The notes beneath the pieces are model-generated. The model searched no databases. It worked only from the letters and a program-made list of their open reading frames with translations, and was not told where the DNA came from. DNA of 61,071 nt from Saccoglossus kowalevskii (lineage: Eukaryota > Hemichordata > Enteropneusta > Harrimaniidae), in NCBI RefSeq assembly GCF_000003605.2, contig NW_003108090.1:108797-169867 (forward strand). The letters are read 5' to 3'. Of the stretch, positions 1 through 12,400 are shown in pieces. Both the position numbers and the translations under genes were made by a program. Position 1 is the first letter of the stretch. Each line of letters starts with the position of its first letter.

Positions 1-1925
1 TGGCATTACCTACATAGATGCTAGACCTAGTCATAAGCTGACATTACCTATCCAGATGCTGGACCTGAGCATTACCTATCCAGATGCTAGACCTGGTCAC
101 AACCTGGCATTACCTACATAGATGCTAGACCTGGTCAACCTGGCATTACCTATCCAGATGCTAGCCCTGGTCACAACCTTGCATTACCTATCCAGATGCT
201 AGTCCTGGTCACAACCTGGCATTACCTATCCAGATGCTAGACCTGGTCACAACCTGGCATTACCTACATAGATGCTAGACCTGATCACAACCTGGCATTA
301 CCTATCCAGATGCTAGACCTGGTCACAACCAAACATTACCTACCCAGATGCTAGACCTGGTCACAACCTGGCTTCATCTTTCAAGATGGTTGACCTACCA
401 ACAATACCTACCAACATGGCTGGATTTGTACACAAGGATTCTATAAATTTTGGCCTTGAAAATGATGCCCTTTCAAGCCGAAACAAAACCCAGAACAATC
501 TACCAGGATGATAGACCTGGTCACAACCAGGCGTCGCCCACCAAAATACTAGACCTGGTCACAAACTGGCATTGCCTACCAAGACACTGGACCTGGTCAC
601 AAACCAGTATTTAAATAAGAAGTCCTGATTAGGCATTACCCACCAGAATGCTGGACCTCGTCCCAACCAGGCCTGGACATTGACTAAAAAGATTCTGGAC
701 ATGGTCACAGCCAGGTATTGCCTACTGAGATGCTGGACATGGCGACAGCCAGGCATTACTTACTGAGATGCTGGACTGGTGACAGCCAGGCATTGCCTAC
801 TAAGATGCTGGACCTGGTGACAGCCAGGCATTGCCTACTAAGATGCTGGACCTGGTGACAGCCAGGCATTGCCTACTAAGATGCTGGACTTGGTCACAGC
901 CAGGCATTACTTATTAAGATGCTGGACCCGGCGACAGCTATTGCCTACTCAGATGCTGGATCTGGTCACAGCTAGGCATTGCCTACTAAGATGCTGGACC
1001 TGGTCACAACCTTGAATTGTCTACTAAGATGCTGGACCTGGTCACAACCTGGCATTACCTACATAGATGCTAGACCTGGTCACAACCTTGCATTGCCTAC
1101 TAAGATGCCGGACCTGGTCACAACCTTGCATTGCCTACTAAGATGCTGGACCAGGTCACAGCCTTGCATTACCTACTAAGATGCTGGACCTGGTCACACC
1201 CTTACATTGCATACTAAGATGCTGGACCTGGTCACACCCTTACATTGCCTACTAAGATGCTGGACCAGGTCACAACCTGGCATTACCTACATAGATGCTG
1301 GACCAGGTCACAACCTTACATTGCCTACTAAGATGCTGGACCTGGTCACAACCTAGCATTGCCTACTAAGATGCTGGACCTGGTCACAACCTTGCATTGC
1401 CTACTAAGTTGCTGGACCTGGTCACAACCTTGCATTGCCTACTAAGTTGCTGGACCTAGTCACAACCAGGCATTGCCTACTAAGATGCTGGACCTGGTCA
1501 CAACCTGGCATTACCTACATAGATGCTGGACCAGGTCACAACCTTACATTGCCTACTAAGATGCTGGACCTGGTCACAACCTTGCATTGTCTACTAAGAT
1601 GCTGGACCTGGTCACAACCTTGCATTGCCTACTAAGTTGCTGGACCAGGTCACAACCTTACATTGCCTACTAAGATGCTGGACCTGGTCACAACCTTGCA
1701 TTGCCTACTAAGATGCTGGACCTGGTCACAACCTTGCATTGCCTACTAAGATGCTGGACCTGGTCACAACCTTGCATTGCCTACTAAGATGCTGGACCTG
1801 GTCACAACCTTGCATTGCCTACTAAGATGCTGGACCTGGTCACAACCTTGCATTGTCTACTAAGATGCTGGACCTGGTCACAACCTTGCATTGCTTAACA
1901 AGATGCTGAACCTGGTCACAGATTT
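1..1925. repeat. 38-bp minisatellite in the 3' flank
   Basis: Tandem array of a 38-bp unit with core CTACTAAGATGCTGGACC and TGGTCACAACCTTGCATTG. Copies are nearly identical between about 1000 and 1900 and more diverged before that, where variants read CTACATAGATGC or CTATCCAGATGC. It is interrupted by degenerate sequence around 380-500 and continues past the left edge. The period is not a multiple of three, so open frames in it are artefacts. Confidence 0.97.
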
Positions 1926-3711
1926 CACATAAGTTTGGTCTTGTGAATATTCTAAAATCACTAATATATCATGGTTTCAGAATGAACTTTACTCAAAAAC
2001 CTCATCACATTACTAGGTAGACTGCCAGTGAGCAATATTGAATCAAATCCAAGAAACAAATGTGCTTTCATGAAACTATTATGTCCAGCAAAAAAATCAA
2101 CACATTTTAAGTTGAGTACACACATGCGTAAAATTTAACAACATGGCCACCGATAGACCATTTTGAAACAAATTGGCCAACAAGCATTTGGAAAACTGGA
2201 TACTAAACCTTCAAAAAATTGGCAACCATTTTGAAACGCATTGTGAAACAAAATTAAGTTCACATTTTAGTGATTATTACCAGTAGTCCAGATTGAGCAC
2301 GATAGACTGTATGTGATATCAAAACACTATTTTTACGTAACCTGTTGTACTTCTATATAATTTAGGAATTTTGATGAACACAATATTTCTAGCAGTTGAT
2401 TTTCAAAATTTTGCCTGAAATTTTTAGAGAATATATGTAATTTTAACGAATTGTAAAGTATACATTCATACAACACTGCTCTGCACAGCATGGCATTATT
2501 CTACTAACCTTTTCTCGCATTACGTGAAAATTCAACATCAACATAGAGGCACAAATAATAACAATTTACACAGAATTTTTAAAAAATCAAAGAAAAAATG
2601 AACAAAATGCAACAAAGGCAAAATGTGACACAAGGCAATGGAGGAGATTGGCAGTGTTGTAAGGTAGCAATCAAAAACGAATACGATATGGAATTAATTC
2701 AAATTGGATGGACGTATTCATCAAATTTATTTTGGGAAATAACTACAATGTTTTAATCTACATGGAAATGGAAATTTGAAATTATCAAATGGTCGAGACA
2801 TGCCAAGTGAGATCTATGAATCATGGGAAATTCTGTACTATGAATCATGGGAACAATCATATGATGAGCACATGACTACTGAACAGAATGAACAACTAAA
2901 TAAAGTGAATACTTGCCTTCTGAGTGGTTTCCCTCCTGTCTTCAATAATAGTCCCCCCACCTACTCTTCCCAATCTCTTCCCCCCCTTCCCCTCCCTCCT
3001 TCGCTCTCTCATCAACCTCCAGCCAAATGCTTTCGTAAGGAATTTTTTACAGTTTGTGACTACATTAGTGAATGTAGATTAAACCAAAAGTAACAAATGA
3101 TATCGTTGGTGACTGATAGCGTTGGCGTGGTTTATAAAAGTAAGTTGTATATTGCCTCACTCTCGGAATGTTACATCCTGGTTATGATACAAGGTACTGT
3201 GGGTAAAAAGTCTAACTGACAGCACATAGTAATGTAAAGCTTGCAGTGAGAGTGCCGATTTATTTGAAGTAGCAGGTCCAAAAAAAAAAAAGAAGCAAAA
3301 TCAGATTTTAGCAAGTGATCAAGAAAACATGCCATTCTCCTTTTTTTTTAAAGAAGATGATATAAACTCAAATAGTTCATCGAATTTATGATTTTTATGT
3401 AATGGGATGGAATGATGGTCTACTTCAAACAAATCTTACTTTAAGCTGCAAATGCAATGAATATGCTGTCAGATAGTCTCTTTGGAAATGCAACACCCCC
3501 AATAGACTTGTGAAACAGGATATGACATCAGAGTTGCCATGATGATATCAGCCATGTCTGCATTACTGTCTCCATGACAACACAGTTGAGCTTGTCTGAA
3601 TCATCAATTCCAAGCTCAATGAGTTAGGACGCAAGCGCTCAAAGATCAAAAGCATTAAAGTACAATCAAAACTTGTTGTTGTTACATGTAACTCTTAACA
3701 TTGATCCGATT
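1926..3711. other. 3' UTR and downstream flank
   Basis: AT-rich sequence between the C-terminal exon and the 38-bp array. The 3' UTR probably occupies the part next to 3711. A pyrimidine-rich tract lies near 2925-3015. A 105-codon plus-strand frame at 2776-3093 crosses this tract but has no recognisable domain. The missing C-terminal mini-exon, if it exists, could be here. Confidence 0.5.
3259..3264 (-). terminator. Candidate poly(A) signal AATAAA
   Basis: AATAAA on the minus strand about 450 bases beyond the stop at 3712, a plausible 3' UTR length. Such hexamers are frequent in AT-rich DNA and others occur further on. Confidence 0.3.
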
Positions 3712-3926
3712 TCAAGAGTAAATCAACACACCCTTAAGGTCATAGGTCACTAATGTCTTAGAATGGTCAAGGTTTTTACTTATATAACCATTTCTAGACA
3801 TACCTCCTAACGCGCCTTGATCTCCACCTGGTGGAGGAGGCCCTGTTATTGCTCGATTTGGTAATTCTTCTACTTTTTCTTCTTCTCGTCTCTTGAGACA
3901 AGCAGCTTTAGGGTTAAGATTGCGTT
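3712..3926 (-). CDS. TCF4/TCF12-like: E-protein exon 17 (domain C and C-terminus)
   Basis: Starts after acceptor gtttatcccag in phase 1 and encodes (E)[19 protein letters not shown], the diagnostic E-protein element after helix 2. It continues [20 protein letters not shown]. Read through, the frame goes on for about 30 non-conserved residues to TGA at 3712-3714. A donor-like G|gtatgt at 3803-3798 sits just after GALG, where conservation fades. The true C-terminus may therefore lie in a small further exon at lower coordinates, as vertebrate proteins end in MGHM or MGQM. I could not find such an exon, so the stop is given as read. Confidence 0.9.
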
Positions 3927-6900
3927 CTGGGATAAACAACATTAAAATTAAGAATTTGCAAACAAATTTTGTTTTAATATTGAGTCAGATTTGGAAAATA
4001 TTGAAGACTACCTTATTCCAGCTGGAATTTACACAAGCCGAAAATCATAATTATGTAGTATTATTTGGGCAAAGAATTTTTGTTTTGTTTTATTAGCCAT
4101 TATAAATTTGTATTGGAAGTAATTTCCATTTTGTCATTTCTGCAATTTAATTAGCCGAGAAGTTTTTTTCTTGATTTGTTATTTTTTGTTACACAATATA
4201 TTCTATGTGGAAATAAAGTAATCTCCATTTTCACAAAATATCTGCTTTTATTATTTTTTTTATTTTTCAAAATCGAAAAAGGGTATTGAAACACCAAAAT
4301 GGAATATTTTATTATTATGCTACTCTCATGCAGAGGGTCCCCCCAGTCCCCCCCTAAATTAATCACCCAATTTCTTTCTTTCTTTGCAGAACAATTCATG
4401 CAATAGGGCGTGACCTCTTGACCTGTGACCTCCAACCTGCAGACACTCACCTCGGACCTGTTGCTCTAAACTCGTAATAACGCTAACAGCTTGATGTAAA
4501 ATAACAAGTTTTGTTTGCGCTTTATCGCTTTTCAGGTGCAGTGCACACATGCGGCCTAACTCCTTGAAGGCCTCATTAATATCCCTAACTCTAATTCGTT
4601 CCCTGGCATTATTGGCGTGACGTCTCTCCTTTTCCCGTACAGCTCGTACTTCTGGGGGTTCATCTTCTGGTGGTCTGGAGACGTAAAAAAACATTTAACG
4701 TTAACCGCTCATGAAAGTTTACATTTATACAGTGGTTAAACAGGTAAACACAATGCATTGTGGGTATAGACCTCAAAGACTGATTAATACTAAACAGAAT
4801 TGCATGTAGAGAAAAGAATTGTTAATATTCTGGTCCATATTTGGTTTCTGAGCAATAACAAATTGACGACTGCGTTTCAGTTCATTTTTCACAAGTTTAG
4901 TCAAATATGCATGCAATTCAACAGCATTACTGTCCTGAGGCGAACCCTAGGCACCAAGATGGTTGGTTTGTTGATTTGTACGAGTTGAACATTATATCAT
5001 ATGTATGGCATGAATTAGCAATTACCAATAGAATTAACCATTACCACTAACACCAACTATGCTACATTCAGACGTCACATGACTATATTCAGACATCACA
5101 TGACTACATTCAGACATCACATGACTACATTCAGACATCACATGACTACATTCAGACATCACATGACTACATTCAGATATCTGTTGAGGAGACTCACTTT
5201 CTTTTCTCAGCACCCATCTTTTCATGAACATCAAAATCATCCATTCTGAAAGCAAGTACAAAATATGATGCAAATGTTGACAAGAGCTAAGACTCCCTAG
5301 GCAAGTGAAAATAACCTGTCGGTACATGCCCAGATAAATGAACTCCCTAGGTGAGTTGACAGATGACATTAGATACTTGAATGAAATGTGAAAATGGGCA
5401 AGAATCTGAAAACTACTATGAATACGAATATCGAAGATTGACGCGATTCTACAAAAACAAGCAATAAACAATAATATGTCAATGTGATCTGTTCATAGCC
5501 ATCATATGTTCCATTCCACCAATGGGATACAATTACTAAATTTGATTTGTCAAATATTAATATCAACTCTAACTGGTGTGTATAATACATCAATATTTCC
5601 GCACCTCGACTTTTTCGATCTTCCCCCTGGTTGCCCGGATACCATACTTCCATCTGAATGCTCCTGTTTGCCATCTTTATTGCTCTTTTCTTTAGACTTG
5701 TCATTTTTGTCTTGATCTATTTTTTCAATTTTGATACCTTGAGATGGTGATCCATTCTGACCTAGCATCTCATTCTGAACAGCTGTTAAATAAAAACAAA
5801 TATTTTATCAACATTCTTAAATGCATACCCATGATGCAATGCAGGTCAATCCTTATCCAATCAAATTGTTTTGTGTATTACCAGTATTCCTTTAAGAAAA
5901 ACAAATATGATTAGAATGGGTTAAAACTCTGACTCAGCGAACACCTGTAAAGTAAACATTTGTACAAGACACAGCAATGCCTGTATTGTATTTGGTATTA
6001 ATGAATGATAGCAATCCAAAAAAAAAAGATGACTCGTATTTGACTTATCTAGACACGTTTCTAACAAATTTACATAAAATCAGAAGGCAGTCAAGAATTT
6101 TAATTACACTTGAACATTTTTTTTAGACAAATCCAACATCCAAATACGGTAGTTGAAAAGTAATTTCTTTACATTTTAGGGTAAGCAATCTGTGAAATAA
6201 TAAATCTAGTTTTTATTTAGTCGGTTTTATGCCTACAAGAGTAGTATAAAGCGGCAATATACAATTACGTTCGCTTTTTCGTGCTGTGAGTCACAATGAG
6301 AAAATGGAGAGGTATTCAGCGTATTTCGTATAGCGATGGTCCGGGAAGCAAAATATTGGATTAAAACACATACCAGCACACTTCATGTGTTCATTTCATG
6401 TTACTGGTGAAATCTGATCTGCCTATCGATTCTAATTAGATCTGAAACTGGTAAACTAACCCATTGTTTGTAGTTTACAAGACCTGGTCTTGATTAGCGC
6501 CAGGATCAGTGACCATGGCATGCATTAATTAATTGTCTTTAATACTGACAACATTTTACAAAATTAATTCATTCTGGTGACCCCCCTACTCATAGGAAGT
6601 CTGAACTTTCAAAGCTGAATGCGATAACAAGATTGAGCAAGAAGTATACAAATAATTATTTCAAAGAGCGGCCATGATATATTGATTTCTAACTTGTTGC
6701 CCCGTCCATTTGTTACCTAAAAACTTCTATGTGTAACCCCCTTTCCTAAAGTGTCAGAATATTTTTTTGACCAAACCCCTCCTGAAGAAATAGACACCCA
6801 CCCCTGATACAGAATGGTTTAACCAAGATGAAAAAGGTCAGAAAGGGTCACTACCAATAAACTACCAATAACTTCATCTCAAATAACCTAGCTTAGGGTT

Positions 6901-9381
6901 GAGCAATATCCAAACTTTTTACAAGAAGTTATCTGACTGCAATTCATGCGAAAAAATAGCTTTTTTTTTTTTTTCTTCTGAAAATTATCTGAAGCCTGTA
7001 AAAACTGTACCCTATTTTGCAGTCCCATCTCAATAAAACCTGTCTGAGACTGAATTGACTAAAACCTGCCTACATGAACTTTATAGCCACTGAAAGCTGC
7101 ACACAAACAATTTTGTAAATTGTGTTCTGCAGTTAACATTCAGGAACATTTTCAGAGAAAATAAGAAATTTAAAGATCAAGTGTAGCAATACCAACGATT
7201 AGTTATAGGTAACGATCAATACAGAATATTCGAACTTGTGATTTCAGTTAATTCTGAAATACGTAACAAAACCGTAAATCTTTGTGTTATGGATAAACAA
7301 AAACCATAGCAGTGCAAAGGATTGTGGGAAGGAGAGAAAAGCTTGGGAAAATAATTTGCGCAGACAAAAAAAAATAGCAGGAAAGGGAAAATTACCTTGA
7401 AAGCTGTGTTGGAGATTTTTCAGCGTTGACAATAAATGTAGCGATTCAGAGCCAGGCGAAGGTAGTTGATGATAAGTAGTCATAGAATGATCAGTATTTG
7501 GATTATCTGGGATCAGGGGTTTTCTGGTGAACTTTTCTGTAGGTTGCAATATGGTGTTCAGTCATGTCATCAATGCAGATGGTTAGCGTTTAGTTTGGTG
7601 TTCTGAATTTATAGTTTTAGTGGAGTGTTTAGTGAAGGTTTTAGTGCAAAGTTTATTGGTGCTGAAAATCATTAAGCAGTGTTAATTAGATTCAAGTGTT
7701 TAGCTGTCAACAACAAGTGTTCATGTTTACCAACAATATAAGTACTTGTACGTTTCCAAAAAATTCTAGCATATGTCTGACCAAAAATCATTTAAAGGCA
7801 GACAAATACTAGAATTAAATTGTAATCGAAAAAGTCTCACGACCGAATAACAACACTGTTGAAGCGACAGAAATGCAGAAGAAAGTGTTGAAGGAAAGCA
7901 AAGCAAGGTGGCATCGCCTAGTTTAGCACAAAGACGCAAGATTACAGAAACAGAAAGTGTCCCAGTCATTGCACAAAGCCATGTGAAAAATGTGCAGTGA
8001 CTGCGTCACCATGACAACTCCCAAGACTATCAACAGCTTGGTTAACATTGATAATGCCTTGCAAAAAAATAACAGTGTTTATTTATTTAAACACTCCATG
8101 TTTGATCCAATGGACTTCCAAGCTGCTAATAATCTTCATGTAAGTCTAGATAAGATAGAAGTACTAACCATTAAAAGGCTGCTGAGGTTGTGCAATATCA
8201 GGAGTTGTGGCTGAGCCACCAACAGGCACTGAGTTACGTAAACGTGAGTGAGGACTGGGCACTTCATCTGACATTGGTTGATGTGGTTGGTGACCATGCG
8301 AAGGCGGACCAGGCTGCAAATAAATTTAAACCCAGTGAATATATTCCTATTTACAGTACACTTACACAATCGCAAAAGAAACCATAAAGTTGAAAGTCTA
8401 GGTTAGTTATATCTGTACAGCAAGAAAGATGGTAATGAATCTGTCATCGCATGTGGATTACAGATAGTTCTAATGACTGTACTGGGAATAATGGCTTCCT
8501 GATTGCAAACATGTGTGTACAAACACAATCAACTCATCCATGAATACAACACTCTATATGTAAACATTACACAAATCTGTATAACATGCGCAATGCTACA
8601 CCATGCAAATAATACTTGCAATATCTAGAGGTCCAGATAGACGATATCAATAGCATGAAAATATGTACCGCATAAGAAACGCATCTTCAACAGAAGCGCA
8701 GGTAAACCAATTAAATGTACACTGGATGATTAAAATGTCACTTCTTTTAGAAACAGACACACCATTGTTATTCATATAAATTTAGATGTTACTAATGGAG
8801 TAAATACTGCAATTTAAAAAAGCTAATAAATTAAACAACTCTAGATTCCAACTGTACAATGTCATCAGCACCACAAAATAATCATGGCAGTTCTTTGGCA
8901 CCATACCAGGAAATTTACACTAGACTTGTGTTAGTGGCGAAAAACAATATTGCACCAAACATTTTGCTGTACTTTTATCCTTAATTCTACCAAGTGTGCA
9001 TCACTCAACCAGCCCAATATACCATAATGCACTAAAAGACACCACACCAATGTCTGTCAATATCACTCCATTACATATTCTGACCCATATCACTACTGGC
9101 AATAAATCACATCATGGCAGAGAAATTCCTAAACCAATTGATCAAATCCAATGCTTGTCAGTTCCTTGGCAAAGTGTTACAGTAAACCGATAACCGGAAC
9201 AGAACCAATCTTTGCCCTTACCCAACAATAGGACAAAAGCACCAAATCTACATTACTCATCTATACGACAGGCCCCAGCCCTAACCCTTTCCACCCTACA
9301 TAAGACAGGTACAATCTTGTCATACCCAGTTTACACATGGTGGTGTGAAATAAGAGAATAAACAATAAACGTGAGCTGGGA

Positions 9382-9418
<37 letters not shown>

Positions 9419-12400
9419 ATAAGCGTATTTATCAAATGTCCATACATCTATGGCACACAAAGATTTAGAGGATGATCCTCCAAACAGTGGAACAGTATCA
9501 AATCTTTTAAAAGACAGTCCCAATGGTAACAAGAAATCATTCCACTACCAAGAAAACAGAAATGGTGTGCAAAGATATTTCAATCACCCGAGATCATCTA
9601 CTCGCTACCTTGATAGCTAAAAGCATCTATTTCTAATTTTGATTAGACAAGAAACCAACAAAGACATTTAGAGACATGCAAGGGTGACATAAAAGTGATA
9701 TTATTGTAGAATGAAGCGAGTTTAATAACTATTTTCAATATTACAAAAGCAAGATTTTAACTGAAAGAATTCATTTTGAGTGGAGCCGAGTTTTTTGGGT
9801 TGAAATGCCTAAAGTATAATATTCAAAATTCACTTCGACAGAGCACTACATAGCAGCAGCATGTGGACTTGCATATAGTGCTGACACATGCTCAAACATT
9901 CCTATACTATGCCTAGGGTAAGAGTTGCATGACCCCAACGATATACACCTCAATGATAGAAACACTGACAATGAACTTGATAAAGATAAAAACTGATGAC
10001 AAAAAATGCAAACAGCAACAGATGAAAGCTATTGGTGGACAGCTATATAGCTTTACACAAGTGCCAAAGAATTATGTTCTGTAACCAGGTGGTAACCATG
10101 CCAACAACAGACAAGTAAAAAACTACTAAAGACGATTTTACTTTACCCAATAGTACGGGTGATAGTTGTAATAATGTAAGCGGGAACATGATGACGATGG
10201 CGATGTCTTCTCGTAGTCGCATTGAGAACACCACATTGCTCCTGAAAGTACTTCAAAGAGACTAACTGAGCAACGAGGTAAAGATCCTAAGGATGTATGA
10301 AGTTATGCTTTCCCCTAAGGCTTGCGCAGGAGTGTGATAAAGTTGTGTGAGTTCAACCAAGCTTCAAAGTATTGAACATGGTTGGATTCTTATAATTAGT
10401 GGCCAGGGAAGAGCTACCAGTTATAATCAACTGTAATGATACACTCTATAAACACACTGTAGCAAGTTACAAGACTGTTTCCAATTTCAGAGTGATGTTA
10501 ACAATCCCGGGGTAGCACTGTAATAAGGATGGTGCGGCACTGAACAGGTGTATACAGACCAACGCAGCCATCAATACCCACCCATGCCTTTATCTAAATA
10601 CAGTATATTAATAGTAGAATAAGCCGAGAGATCTCAAATCAGCAAAAAAATATTCCAAAGCAGAAGGTAATCATTACAATTTGAACATATTCTCGGCATG
10701 CTGCTGACTGAGTGTCGTATAATGGCTAGCTTTAATTGAAACGGCTTGTAAAAACTTTTCAAAAAATTCTTCTGCCAGGCCTAGTTGTTAAACTTCTAGG
10801 TTTATTTACAACTACAAAGCGCACGATACCGACTTGCTTATGTCACAGATATACATCATTTAACGCAGAATTCGGTAAAAGTCACATGTGGTTCCCACTT
10901 GAGACAAGCAGACATGTAAAGCCACATCCTAATTTTGTTCTTACAGCACGACACCGTGGTCTTTTACAGCCACAACGGTGTTGAAGTGGAACCACTACAA
11001 ACAATCTGATGCAGTCACTGACTGTGCATGAACGCATCGAATGGCAATATAAGCAAACAGAGAAATATCAGCTTACATCCTATGCTTGCACTATTCTACA
11101 CTAAGGCATTTTTACTTCTTGAATTCAACTACAATTATTCCATCTTTAGATGAACATCGCAGTATCATGGTATTGGTGTTATCCAGACCGTCCACCAGAA
11201 TATACTCACTCAGCTACATTGCTCAAGTGAGGAGACTAAATTGCATAGTAATAATACTGTGAAACGCTTCAATTTTCAAACTGATATGTTTTCGGACACT
11301 TAGAAATTAGATAAAATTTTGCCACAGTGAAGATTTCTTTCAGTCTTTTTTTTTTTTTACACAAAACTTCAATTGAAAAACCTCAATTTGGCCAAAAAAC
11401 AAATCCTGAAATTTTTGGCATATGCGAGCTATACTGATCAAAACCTGACGTAATGTTCAGTTCTGTTTCAAATTTTGTTTTAAACAGTTTATTAGTGATA
11501 ACATCTAAATTGCCTGTTAATTTAATATATCGATAACACAACTGACAAAATGTCAAGCATGATATTACTGTGGACAAGAATGATAAAACTGCCATGCTTC
11601 ACAGTTTTAAGAAAACAGCGCATTAAAGACACGTATCAAAATAGGTAAACTTGTGCAAACCATAGGAGTAGACAGACTTGTGTAGCAGAGTTGTGAAAAG
11701 TCTGAATGTTGATATGAATATAGAATTCGTCTTGACATCGCTGACATTGTCATCACAGAGGGATGGCTATATTGATCACATGCAAGGCATGTACTACTGG
11801 GTACCCAGTCACATGACACAAACATCTAAAGAATTTAGCAGTTGCTATCAAAGAACTTGTAGAAAAGAAAATGAATAAACTAGGCTCGAACTAAAACATT
11901 TTAAACAGAGCGGACAATGACAGATCACTGGTTTCAGAAAGGTTGATAACTAGATGATTAATCGTAGTTTAATCTTCCTGAAATTGACAAGTGAAAACGA
12001 CAACGTTCATATGGTTTTACTGACCACCCATTGAAATGAAAATAAACCAAAGACTACAATGGAACCAAACTATGATAAATCACTACACCCATAAACTGTC
12101 AAAGTCAAAGTCATTTCTCAAGAAACAAAACTGTTTTTCTTCATCTTCTTAGGATTAATTGACTGGACTGACGGAAGGTCATTTGAATGTAGACACCATT
12201 TATCGTTGAAATATAAACACACTAGGGCTTAGAAATGAGCACCAACACATTTTAATATAATTTATACGAATAGAGAGGTTTCTTTCTGATTGAAGCTCAT
12301 TTCACAATTACAGAGGTAGCAACAAAACAATCTTATGAAGTCTGTGTGGTGGTATCATTACTTGTAGCAAACTGATGTTAGCAAGATGTTGCTATAAAAA

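Noticed and set aside
1-1925. CRISPR-like regular repetition
   Set aside because: Units are directly adjacent with no unique spacers, and the context is animal intergenic DNA; it is a minisatellite.
2776-3093. 105-codon plus-strand open frame in the 3' flank
   Set aside because: Half of it is translated from a low-complexity pyrimidine tract, and no family resemblance was seen.
10146-10240. Exon-like block in the intron between exons 11 and 12 (tactttcag to gtaaag)
   Set aside because: Its 95-base length would shift the frame between two phase-0 exons, and none of its translations resemble an E protein.
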